From: Ustulina deusta
Lineage: Eukaryota; Ascomycota; Sordariomycetes; Xylariales; Xylariaceae
NCBI GenBank assembly: GCA_023159155.1
Contig: JAJNNX010000001.1
Location: 2,666,001 to 2,730,000 of the forward strand
Length of the DNA stretch: 64,000 bases
Reading direction: 5' to 3'
The position numbers and the translations under genes are program-made. The notes under the pieces are model-generated. The model was given only the letters and a program-made list of their open reading frames with translations, was not told the origin of the DNA and did no database searches. Of the stretch, positions 33,130 through 43,020 are shown in pieces. The stretch's first letter is position 1. The number at the start of each line of letters is the position of its first letter.

Positions 33130-34134
33130 TCATCCGCGGCCGGCTATTCTTGCTCGCCTTGCCGCTTCCTCCTTCTTGGCTTCAACGCGCTGCAAGAAGT
33201 CCTGCCGACTCACATATGACTCCTTTGACTTTCCAGCAAGCTCAAGCTCATCCTTGATCCCTTCCTTGTCAACGAAGCCAGCCCAGTCCATGCGGCTCTT
33301 CTCGACAACGTTAAGCTTCTTGGCCTTGGCCTGCTGTTCGCGAAGCTCTAATCGAATATTCATGCCCAGTTTCAAGTCGAGACGTTGAGCTAATCCTTCG
33401 ATGGCGGGCTCAAAGATTGAGCGGAAGGCTTTTCGTGGCTTTCGCTTCGGCTGTTCGTCTTCGTTTTCAGCTTCGGCGGGCTTTGGGTCTTGGGAAGCCA
33501 GGTAGAGTTTGGCTTCGGCCGAGTCGCGAGCAACTAATTTCTCTTCTGTGTGGACCTTGCCAGCAAAGTTGTATGTGCGCTTGATTTTGATCATCCCTGG
33601 CGTATCGGTGTTATCGAACTTCCTCAAGGCTGTCTTTGCAGTATCTGCATTCTCGTTCTCAACCCCACCGCCCCGTCCAGGCTGTCCGTTGTTCTTGGCC
33701 GACGCCGTATCATTTTTTGAAGGTATAAGCGGCGCGGCAGTCATCCGCGCCCAAAGATCATTTACATCGATAGTGACCGGCCCTGTCACCGCGTGCGGCT
33801 TTCGCTCTGCTTTTTCCTGCGCACGTTGTCTTCTCGTTTTAATGAGACCCCCTTCACCTCCTTCTTCTTCGGCGTCGCCATCAGTCCGCTTCGCTTTCTT
33901 CTGCCGCTTTCTCCCTTTCTGTATTATGGCCTCATCGCCAGAATTCTCAAAGCCCGCCTCGACAGTATCGGCGTCTATTCGCTTTCTCTTGGGCGTTGCG
34001 CCGGTCGGTCGGTCGACGTTTGCTTCGGATCCGGATTCCGACCCTGACGCATACTCTGCGGCTACGGCGCCAGGCGCAAAGTCAGAGTCTTCCTCAGAGG
34101 CATAGTCGTCTTCGTGAATGATTGTTGGCTCCAT
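33130..34134 (-). CDS. SWC5: SWR1-complex protein 5 (BCNT-domain)
   Basis: A single exon of 334 aa. The N-terminal half is acidic and Ser-rich (DDYASEEDSDFAPG), with basic nuclear-localisation-like patches (PKRKR, QKGRKRQKKAKR). The centre has VTIDVNDLWARM and the KIKRTYNFAGKVHTEEKLV segment. The C-terminus is the BCNT domain, with MDWAGFVDKEGIKDELELAG and KESYVSRQDFLQRVE. This order is that of Swc5, a subunit of the SWR1 remodeller that exchanges H2A for H2A.Z in nucleosomes; its acidic N-terminus contacts H2A-H2B. Length is similar to yeast Swc5. The gene is divergent from the CsbD-like gene across ~840 bp. Confidence 0.93.
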   Translation of the reverse strand: MEPTIIHEDDYASEEDSDFAPGAVAAEYASGSESGSEANVDRPTGATPKRKRIDADTVEAGFENSGDEAIIQKGRKRQKKAKRTDGDAEEEGGEGGLIKTRRQRAQEKAERKPHAVTGPVTIDVNDLWARMTAAPLIPSKNDTASAKNNGQPGRGGGVENENADTAKTALRKFDNTDTPGMIKIKRTYNFAGKVHTEEKLVARDSAEAKLYLASQDPKPAEAENEDEQPKRKPRKAFRSIFEPAIEGLAQRLDLKLGMNIRLELREQQAKAKKLNVVEKSRMDWAGFVDKEGIKDELELAGKSKESYVSRQDFLQRVEAKKEEAARRARIAGRG

Positions 34135-34972
34135 CCCAACACGTCGTTCGGAGAGGTTGTCGTTGTCCAGGTACTATATATATGACAAATGGATAAGTTG
34201 TTATTTTCCGGACTGCTGGTCGATTCCTTCGATGCTAATTGCAGGAGAAAGACGCGGAATTTGGAGCCGCAGTTGAGACATGGTCCCGCTAACTTTTTAG
34301 TGGGGACCTACAAGGAGGTATACCTAGGTACCTAGGTACACGCTCGGGCCTTTTTTTAAGTGATGTCACAGTTCTCAGTGAGACCAGTATGGACTCCACT
34401 TCGTCACGAACTTAATAGAGCCGTCACTGGCCTGAAGTATAGATATGCCCTAGATAATCCTTGTTGCGCAAGAATCCTAGAATGATCTCCGGGGTGATAT
34501 ATAGTAGGTAGGACGGGGGGTTCTGCTGCAGCGAGTATTTTGAATGAGATTATACCCACCTACCCAACCGCAGTGCTAGGATAGAGAATGCAACCAAGCT
34601 AAGGAAATATGTGAGAATGTGGTATTGAGTGCTAAATTATTATTATCACAAGCACGCCTCCGAAACCAAACCTGTCATATTTTTAAATATTTGGATTCGA
34701 TATTAACAAAAGTTGTAAGGTATGGCATGTTTTGAACCAAGAAGGCTACCTCCACTGCTTTGTGAACGGACATTGACGTCACTGATGAGGTCATCTTGGT
34801 GAGAACTCAGAATAGATGCTCCTGCCTTGTCTACGATTGCAGTTAGATTTATGAACCTGTTAGCAAATTCAATAATCTCCATCCCAAGGCAGCTTTCTGT
34901 ACCATACCAATTTTCAAACCACTAGAAAATAAGTAATACAGCATACTTAGCTATAACGCACACCTCATCACT
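34135..34972. promoter_or_regulatory. Divergent promoter region, SWC5 / CsbD-like gene
   Basis: About 840 bp, AT-rich beyond 34600. It contains ACCTAGGTACCTAGGTACAC at about 34323, a double copy of the spacer palindrome. No gene seen. Confidence 0.5.
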
Positions 34973-35311
34973 ATGTCGTCCAATGATAACAGCCAACCAT
35001 CTCTTATTGGCGGCCATGCCGAGTACATTAAAGGAGCAGCAGAGGTAGCAATTTCCATCAGCTGTATCAATCACATTAGTTCTACACATTGGCTAACAAA
35101 TGTTCAATAGGCTACTGTCGGGGACGTGACCGGTTCACACGCGTGGAAGAGCTCTGGGGAGCAAGCAAAATCTCATGCTGTCGACACCATGAAAGCTGCT
35201 GGTGAGCGAAGAGACCCCTCACACGGCTTCGGTGTGGTCGAGCAGAAACTAGGCAAGCTCAGCGGATGTGAAGGAATGGCCAACGAAGGCGCTGCCAGCA
35301 AAAAGCAGTAG
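34973..35311 (+). CDS. CsbD-like / Hmp1-type small stress protein
   Basis: Two exons, 34973-35044 and 35111-35311, with a 66-nt phase-0 intron (GTAGCA donor, AATAG acceptor); the product is 90 aa. Exon 1 encodes MSSNDNSQPSLIGGHAEYIK. Exon 2 has the repeated amphipathic style GDVTGSHAWKSSGEQAKSHA and ends GMANEGAASKK. This matches small fungal CsbD-like proteins, one of which (Ustilago Hmp1) is described as binding mismatched and cruciform DNA. Bacterial CsbD is a general-stress protein. Hydrophilic, Gly/Ala/Lys-rich composition suggests an unfolded or conditionally folded protein. The start rests on the spliced reading; exon 2 alone lacks the conserved N-terminal motif. Confidence 0.8.
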
Positions 35312-37265
35312 AGAGGTGCTGGAGGGACTGGCGGGACTCTGCATTATAACCATGTGCACGTTAATAATGCTCCAATTAAATAAATGTCACAATGGTTTGA
35401 TGAATCTTTCAACACAATTAGTGTCTTTATTCGCCTACTCAACTATTACGATTAGCTATGATTATTCACCTATGTCCTGTAGGGCATCCCGAGGCCTTCC
35501 GTTTTCTAGCTATCCCCATGACCACATATGGTGCCTACTCCTTAATTGTACCGTAATTCTAAATATCTCTCTAAACATCTAGCATAGACGCCCAAACTGC
35601 TCCTCTAGGTAGTCAATTGCTCGATGATACTTGAGAAATGTCAGCGATGTCAGCAAATGCAGATATCCATAAAACCAGCACAGATTCGCGACCAGCCAAT
35701 CAACTCCAAAGCTGGCTTTGTCTCTCTACCTGACTCCACATGGTTGTGGACCGGGGTGTTTTCCTTCCCAGTTCTGCCCGGGTGAGAGGCTCAAGGGCAG
35801 ATCAAGGGACCATGAGGGTCCACATAACCCTCGAAGGATCTGGCCCCAGAACGGTCCTCACACTTCGGTAACGTACCTAGGTAACTGACCAGCGCCCACG
35901 AGATTGGGTGCCTGGTGCATCTGGTGCCCTGATCAGCCCACATTGCACCTATCAGGATAAGTGCTGTACCTAGGGTCTGCTAGGGTCATGGCTTGTACTT
36001 ACATGTAAACTAAAATCAAGGGTCCCTGCGTCCATGCTAATCTCGTGTCACAGCGAACTGACACACAGACACGCGGGAGGGGAGGGGGAGGGGCAACAAG
36101 CTGTCTCAATTTGCATTTGGTCCCTTTAGCAGACTTAGTGTAGGATACTACACTACTTAGTCCTGCTCAGTCCTGCTTGGGCACCAAGAATCGCCTAGAA
36201 GCAACACCGATGACATATTCATGACATTGACGTGGGAACCAAGCCCGAAAACTTGGAAGAAGTGCAGGCCACAACATCGTTAGCTGCCAATTGGTGGCCC
36301 ATTCGAAACGGACATGGCGAGCTATATAGCCCCGCGGACCTACGCCCGTGATCTACCTATCATATCGACTAAACTGGCGTGAGGTAGGCTATTTATTTTC
36401 CGCATGCGGGTTGCTCGGCGTTGCTCGCTCCTCGAGAATACAGAAAAGACTCGTCTATCATTACTTATCAAGGCTATCGCTAAAAATTCCTGTCGTGTCC
36501 TCGCTCGCCTCGCCAACTTAGAGCCAGCCCTAGCGAACTTGGTAGCCAACCCTCGTCTGCTCTGTCCTATCATACTGCGATCATTATTCACTACGCTGGA
36601 TATTCGGTAAGTGTGTACGTCCCTACACCACAGTCCACAGCATGCCATGTGCAGTACCTCCCTCTCCATACGCTCCCCCATCGTCGCCCTCTGCTGCTGG
36701 CCATATGTACGAGCGCTCTTCTGCCATTCGTGCTCTGTCTCGCCCGTCAGTTGGCGCACCACGACACCAGAATGGAATCCCTCACCAACACACACCAACC
36801 ACCTACAATAATCTCGCCTATCCACCTACCCAACTCCCCAACTACCCATCTAAGTGCCTATACTGCTACTGTACCATGCTGCGCCGACCTCCCGTCGCCT
36901 TTCCCTCTCACCCCTCTCGTTCCCAAGTGCCAGCTGTCACACATGCCCAGTCACTTGCGGTACGCATCATGAACCGATTTCTTGTAGCCGACGGCACTGA
37001 CCTCTGTCATGTACGACTAGCGCCTCGGTGGCTTTCTCCCTCATCCCGTCGTCGCCTTATCCTTTCTACTTCTTTTATTCCCTGTTTCGTTTCCACGAAG
37101 CGTGAAGATCTCCTCTGTTACGTCCAACGCCTCCGTACGTCGATAAGGCTGCCTCTGTAGCCCCCCCCTTGGTTAGAGGATCGCTTTCCCTTCCGCTCCT
37201 GCACGTGTGTGCGTGAGTTCCGCTCCTGGTTAGCCCGGCAACTGATTTCGCTGCGCACGGTGACC
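35312..37265. other. Spacer and leader of the SET-domain gene
   Basis: Nearly 2 kb. The left part is 3' flank of the CsbD-like gene. The right part, from about 36600, is strongly C/T-rich on the plus strand (CCTCCCTCTCC-type tracts) and is probably promoter plus a long 5' UTR of the SET gene; overlapping ORFs at 36404-37160 look like products of that composition, with possible upstream ATGs. Confidence 0.5.
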
Positions 37266-38930
37266 ATGGACGAGTCGGAGGAAGAGGTTGACACTCGAAT
37301 AGAGTCTCTCTTACGACAGCGTCATTTGTTAACTCAGGAGTTACATGCTAATCCTTATGATATAATTATCTTTTTGAAGCGCGCGCTTGTTCACTCCGAC
37401 CTCGGCTATCCCGATTTGGCTTCTGGAGATGCCTACCGAGCCCTTCTTCTCACGGATGAGATTCGCAACGATGGCTTTGAGTACCATCAGAGAGCCTCCG
37501 AGTCCTTGGCGAAATATGCGAACGGCACCGTTGTTGACGTGCTTAATTATGGTACCTTGTCGGAAGATGGAAATCGCCTGGCCAAGTCCCCGTCCGGGAG
37601 CGATCCCGTTGCTCTCGCCTCGCTTGTGTCTATCCGCTGTTTCCAAATTTTAGCACTAAGTCTACTCTTGTGTGGGTGTCTGAAGAGTGCTTATGGCTTT
37701 TGCGAACGAGGCCTCGCCTTGGCCCCGGATAACCAAGAACTAAAAAACGCGATGCAATACATTCAAACAGTTGGCGAACGAAGAACGCGTGGTGAAATAA
37801 CTGGCCCCCACGATCTTCCCGACAGGGGGATGGTCCGTCGAGAAGTCTATCCATGGAATGACTTTGAACCCGACCGGTTCTCCGACGAGTCGCTGGAATT
37901 TTTGAATAAAGAGTTGGCTGGGATGGCTCCTAAGTGCCGTGTGAAAGTCGCTCGACTACCCATTCTCCTCGCAGGTGCTAGCGACACGGATGGCTATGAA
38001 ATCATACCTACCTGCAACCAACTTGGGGTTTTCGCAGAGGATGATATAGCACCAGGCGAAGACGTCTTGGTCGAGTATTCCCTCGTAACGGCCAACAACC
38101 GTCTCAAAGACCCGGTTTGTGACGCTTGCAGCGACGAACTCCCGCCTTTAGGCACGAACTCTCAAGCTGTCAATTGCCCGGAATGTTATGACACCGTCTT
38201 TTGTGATCAGCATTGCTTTGAACAAGCTCAAAAGCTTTACCATCCGGCTGTGTGTGATAAGGATGTCGACTCAATTGCCAGGGATCCCGAGGCGAAAGAG
38301 GCTGACGAAACTCTCCATCTTTTACTCCTTGCACGCGTCCTGGCAATGGCGGCTCATCAAGACATCCACCCGCTCGATGTTAGCCAGATTAAATATATAT
38401 GGGGAGATTTCGTTGACTCAAAGGCCAATGAAATTAATCTCTCGCCCAACGCGGGTCCACCACCCGAATGGACCCTACCTTTCTCCTTTAAGTACAATAT
38501 CGAAACCCCGTTGCACATCCTCGAAAAGATGGATATCAATATTTATGAAACATTAGCCTGTCACGATATATGGGTTTTCAACACGCTGTACAGCAAATTC
38601 CGGGGTACGGCATCAGCTCGGAAGAACCCGAGAGACGGCCGGCCAGATGTGGCTGCAGTACATCCATTTTGGTGCCTCGCTAACCACGATTGCAACCCAA
38701 ATGTAACATGGGCATGGAGTGGCAGGATGGTACTAAAAGCGAGAGATGCGCGCATCGTGGGCAATGCCCCCGGGGGGATTAGGAGCGGAGAGGAGATTCT
38801 CAACCATTACTGTGATGTTGATCTCCCGGTTCAACGGCGTAGAGAATGGGCGAGCGGCAGCCTCGGTGGCTGGTGTATGTGCCAGCGGTGTCGCGACGAA
38901 GCGGCCGCAGATACTCGTTCAAACAGGTGA
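37266..38930 (+). CDS. SET-domain protein with MYND-like zinc finger and helical repeats
   Basis: A single exon of 554 aa from the ATG at 37266, which has a strong context (GACCATGGAC); the open frame further upstream has no ATG. The N-terminal ~200 residues form TPR-like helices (LKRALVHSDLGYPDLASGDA, SAYGFCERGLALAPDNQEL). A SET domain is split around a zinc finger: GVFAEDDIAPGEDVLVEY begins it, then VCDACSDELPP with CPECYDTVFCDQHC (residues ~283-330). The core resumes with NHDCNPNVTWAW (residue ~472), SGEEILNHYCD, and the post-SET cysteines CMCQRC. This is the SMYD/SET5-like layout of protein-lysine methyltransferases. Substrate (histone or other) cannot be told from sequence. Catalytic NHxxxPN and the Tyr in LNHYCD are present, so it should be active. 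Confidence 0.9.
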   Translation: MDESEEEVDTRIESLLRQRHLLTQELHANPYDIIIFLKRALVHSDLGYPDLASGDAYRALLLTDEIRNDGFEYHQRASESLAKYANGTVVDVLNYGTLSEDGNRLAKSPSGSDPVALASLVSIRCFQILALSLLLCGCLKSAYGFCERGLALAPDNQELKNAMQYIQTVGERRTRGEITGPHDLPDRGMVRREVYPWNDFEPDRFSDESLEFLNKELAGMAPKCRVKVARLPILLAGASDTDGYEIIPTCNQLGVFAEDDIAPGEDVLVEYSLVTANNRLKDPVCDACSDELPPLGTNSQAVNCPECYDTVFCDQHCFEQAQKLYHPAVCDKDVDSIARDPEAKEADETLHLLLLARVLAMAAHQDIHPLDVSQIKYIWGDFVDSKANEINLSPNAGPPPEWTLPFSFKYNIETPLHILEKMDINIYETLACHDIWVFNTLYSKFRGTASARKNPRDGRPDVAAVHPFWCLANHDCNPNVTWAWSGRMVLKARDARIVGNAPGGIRSGEEILNHYCDVDLPVQRRREWASGSLGGWCMCQRCRDEAAADTRSNR

Positions 38931-40080
38931 CAACTCGACTGGAGCCCTTTTATTTTCATATTTTATCTTTACTCTTGCTACACTCAGACAGCTAAGCGGC
39001 ACGGGGTTTGGCGGAGGCGTGATTATGTACTTGTCACTCTCACCGAGTGAGCAAATGGACAGAACCGTTTTGGAGCACGCGGATTCTGACGCCATCGGTA
39101 ATTGGAGACAAGTTATGTCTACCTAGCCAAGACGCTGGATGGTCATGTCATCCACAGAAAGGTCATCGTCGCACCTTCGATTATTCCACGATACCCATTC
39201 CCACTGTATTAGACGACAGAGTTAGGTGGACCTTCGTAGGAATAGTGCGTGAGCAAGCGATTTCCTTTCGCATACGATCATCTTTCTCTCCATTCTCCTC
39301 GGGCAATCGAGAACCCAAACACAAAAGAAAATCAAGGTAACAAACAAATAGGAAACAAGCAACCAAGCCAAAAATTTTGTCTTACTAGAGATGAATCAAT
39401 CGAAAAAAAAAATACAAAAATCGTTGAACATCATACCTACAACAAACCACAGCGGGAAATATCCCTCTGAATTTTTGACATGTGCACAGTAGCATCTGCC
39501 TACGCCGATCAGATCCATGTTCTTGCTGATGATGAGATAACTTAATTCACTCTACATAGGCTAGCTTATTCTGGAACGTCGCGGTTGCCGTACCCACTAA
39601 GGGATCTCTCCGCACCGCGACAAATACCTTTTGAGGGTCTCTTCGAGGACAGAATGTAAAGGGATCGCTGACTAATCCGCATGACGAACTGCTTGATTGT
39701 TAGACATAAAATAACTGCAATTAGAGAGAGCTATTAATTGTGTGCCGATTTGTTCTCCATCCTCAGTGACGCAGTTTCAGTTGAAAAGGTTCTTGTGCTA
39801 TTTTATGCCGGCACGCATACCCCACATTCTGACCAATTTTGATGATTTACCGACTAGGTAATCTCCGCCGTCGCGTTTGTGCCCATCCTTTCCAGCTTTA
39901 TCATTAAGGTAGCTTCCGCACAGAAGAATAATCCAACAACCAAGCTTGTCACATTTCGTCACTTGCACGACCATCTGCCCAATTAAACTCCAAACTCTAG
40001 ATAGGTATCTCTGGAGTTTCCTGCCGAATTCGCATTCCTGCCCAATCGCACCGAAACTACGAAAACTCAACCCCCACAAG
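38931..40080. other. Spacer between SET gene and RIM1
   Basis: About 1.15 kb holding the SET gene 3' UTR and the RIM1 promoter. There is an A-rich stretch at about 39320-39425. ORFs crossing it (38746-39126, 39798-40292 minus) carry no recognisable domain. Confidence 0.5.
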
Positions 40081-40846
40081 ATGTCTTTCCTAGCTCGTCG
40101 CCTCACCACCGCCACTCCTCGCCTCCTGGGTGCGACCCGCGCATTCAGCGCCTCGGCGCGCCGCGACATTGCCAAGATCATTCTCGTCGGCAACCTGGCC
40201 GCGACACCCGAGATCAAGGCCACAAGCACCGGGAGAGAGATGGTCGAGTACAGCGTTGCGAGCAGCGACGGACCCCGGGATAACAGACACACTTCGTGGT
40301 TTCGTGTCGCGACCTTCGTTGAGGAGGGGCCGCGGAGAGACTATTTGACCAGCTTGCCTAAAGGGTAGGATCTCCTCCCCTTCTTCTCCTTTTTTCTGTT
40401 CCTCTTCTGTTCTATCCACATCAGGTATAGTAGAGCCGTTGGGGTTGAAAAATTTTCGTATTCACGGGCATAGTGAATGGCATCCGATTCTGTAGACGCC
40501 CAGAGCGAGGATGTAATTGCGGAGGGATATGGCTCACCCGGTTGGTTGGCTTCACGATTTGTGTCGACGGTTGCACGCGATTAAACTTGATTACGAAGAA
40601 GAATCTTGACTGACATCTCGAAAAAAAAACAAAAGGTCCACCGTCTATATCGAGGGCGAAGCCGTCATGAACCAATACACCGACACCGACGGCAAGACGA
40701 GATCAGCCTTGAGCATCTACCAGAGTAAGATTACCCCCCCTCCCCTCCCCTTAATCGACAGCCGCGCGCATTGTTATACTCGCTGATGCTCACAATCTGC
40801 ATCAGAAAACCTAGAGGTTCTCCGTCGTGGCACCCCCTCCGAGTAA
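40081..40846 (+). CDS. RIM1: Mitochondrial single-stranded DNA-binding protein
   Basis: Three exons, 40081-40364, 40636-40724 and 40806-40846; introns are 271 and 81 nt; the product is 137 aa. The N-terminus (MSFLARRLTTATPRLLGATR) is a mitochondrial presequence. The rest is one OB-fold of the SSB family: KIILVGNLAATPEIKATSTG, YSVASSDG, TSWFRVATF, then across intron 1 STVYIEGEAVMNQYTDTDGK, and SALSIYQKNLEVLRR. It binds and stabilises single-stranded mtDNA during replication, as yeast Rim1 does. There is no acidic tail of the bacterial type. The first intron is unusually long for this window and has a pyrimidine-rich start. The exons are short, so an ORF scan shows only exon 1. Confidence 0.92.
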
Positions 40847-41281
40847 ATGCTTCAATTCCATGGGGCGAAATATCGGCTTCTGGTAATACGGCTACCACGT
40901 TAGTAGGTGCATGAGTTGTCGTACCGACATATGGTTCAAGACAAAAAAGGCACGCAATGAACTAGAGTTCTTCTCTTTAGAGCTTTACTGCACCCCACTC
41001 GATACTTATCTCCTATGTCCCTCGATGCGTTTCACGATTTGGAAGGGAGATCTCTATGCCAACAGTTTTCTCACCTAGGTTGTCTAAGGGGAAATGGAAG
41101 ATGGGCTATGTTGTATGAGTAGTAAATAAGTGTACCTATACCCCGCGGTTCTGATAACGTGGAGATCAATACAAGTTGCCTGGTTTAATAACAATAGGTC
41201 TGTTTATTCTAAGTATGTATTGAGAACATCGGGGAATCTAGTTTCTGATTTTTGCGAAGTCCGACTCCCGGACAACATGCC
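40847..41281. other. Convergent 3' spacer, RIM1 / GSH2
   Basis: About 435 bp between two stops, AT-rich; presumably two 3' UTRs. Nothing else seen. Confidence 0.5.
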
Positions 41282-43020
41282 TCAGACCAGCGTACAGCTA
41301 TCCATGCAGCCAAATCCAGCGGCTACGCCGCCTTCTTCGCTCTGATCGCCCTTGGTCCGCAACAGATACCCGGCCTGCTCGTTATGCGAGATGGTCTTTG
41401 CCTGCTGGTCCCATATGCACGTGCCGTAGATCCCGAGCTCGCAGATGACGCCGCCGTACTCCAGCTTGCCGTTTCGCAAGATGGAATTCCGGACTGGCGG
41501 CGGCGTGATCAGCTCCATGAGGATGTACGACGGCCAATGGGCCTCGGGCACGCTCTTCAGGAACGGCGGGATCGCGCCGCGGTAGACGTTATTCCCGCCG
41601 CCCTCGCGCTGCGGCTTCAGGACGTAGCCCTTGCAGAGCTCCGGGTCCGTCGCGATCGCTCGCGCCTTGAGACCCGCCTCGCTGGTGTCGAGCGGGTAGA
41701 TGTTGGTGAACGTGCCCGCTAGAGCGGATAGAGAGGATGCGGAGCTCGAGGCTAGGTAGCGTCCTAATATGGATGGGTTCGACGACGCCTCGGGCGTTGC
41801 GAGGACTTGTTGGACTTTCTTCGTTCCCGCGATCTGTGTTAGTATTGATGGGCATTTTATCGCGGCCGACCGCTCGAGATGGTACCGTCCTTCCCAGGCG
41901 CGAGTGTCCGGGTAGTCTCCTGGCCCGTAGCCTGAGCGCATGTAGATCACGGCTACCTCGAAGGTATGATGTGCTGACAGGTGCGGCGGCGTGTACAGGA
42001 GTTGCCGGCCGGGGCCATCCGCGAGACGGGTGTGCTGCTGGATCTCGGAGAATGGCAGTCGAAATACGGGGATTACGGGATCCGTGGAGGATTGGAGTGA
42101 GTACTCGAGATGCTTCTGGTCGAAGATGTTGCGCTCCCCGTCTTGGACTAGGAAGATGACGCATTTGCTGTGGCCGGTGGTTGAGGCACCGTAGGAGATG
42201 AACGCTTCCCGGATTCCGGAGGCTAGGCCTGCTGCGCTGTTGTTAGGAGGTAGGTCGAGGGTGTCTCTTGGAATTGCCTTTTCGATTAAGGGATACTCGG
42301 TTGATGAGAGGTATCTGAGTTCCTTTAGTACAGTGTAATGGGAGCAAGATGGTGCGGGCTGCTGACTTGTGAAGCTGGGAGGTTTGAGATGAGAGACCCC
42401 CAAAGGATGAGGCGATCGTGTTGAACTCGACCTGTTTGATCTGGGGTCCCGAGCCACTTGCGTCTTGATGAACCATGTAGTCTGACCTGAACAGACCCAA
42501 GCTCTTGTGCTGTCATCGAGTTAATATGGTGTTGGCGGTAGTAAGTGATGAACACACATACTTGAACATAACCCTCTTCCTTCACCCGTAGGTGGACTTT
42601 CCACAACTCTGTAATGAACTCATCACTGCCTCCTATCCTGCAACATATTAGCTCGGATACAGAGGCAATGGTCAATCTCTATGGCCTCTCCCACTATGCC
42701 GCTTCAATGTTGTTCATGGTTTCTGCGACGTACTCTGTCACCATTCGAGCCAAGAATTCCTCGTCCTGGCTAATAGAGGCGTAGAGCTGATTGTACGCCT
42801 CCTGCACGGCAATGCCCTGCTCAAAGCATACTTTTGGAAAAGGGCTGGGAAACAGTGTCACTGGCACAGCGGTGGCCAGTATACTCTGGGGATCTGCCTC
42901 AGCAGCCACGACGGCAGGCGGTGGTCGGACTGTGAGGCCATGGGCAAGCGCCCAGTCCTTGGCCACCTCGGCCAGCCTGGCCTCTTCATTGGCCGTAATC
43001 TCGGGAGGGTAGTCTGCCAT
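41282..43020 (-). CDS. GSH2: Glutathione synthetase
   Basis: Four exons: 43020-42695, 42625-42562, 42509-42367 and 42314-41282; the product is 521 aa. It ligates gamma-glutamylcysteine and glycine using ATP, the second step of glutathione synthesis in the cytosol. Motifs in order: LPEC-type N-terminal helices (ARLAEVAKDWALAHGLTV), LGLFRSDYMVHQ, QIKQVEFNTIASSFGGLS (substrate and ATP site), STEYPLIEKAIPRDTLDLPP, the glycine-rich KPQREGGGNNVY loop that closes on ATP, and the C-terminus GYLLRTKGDQSEEGGVAAGF. Intron 1 needs care: the nearest AG (GTTGCAG) would create a stop codon, whereas the AG 11 nt further on (GGCAG) restores EAAYDEFITELW and family spacing. Intron 3 likewise uses CTCAG rather than an AAAG upstream. 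Introns 2 and 3 interrupt the most conserved region. Confidence 0.93.
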
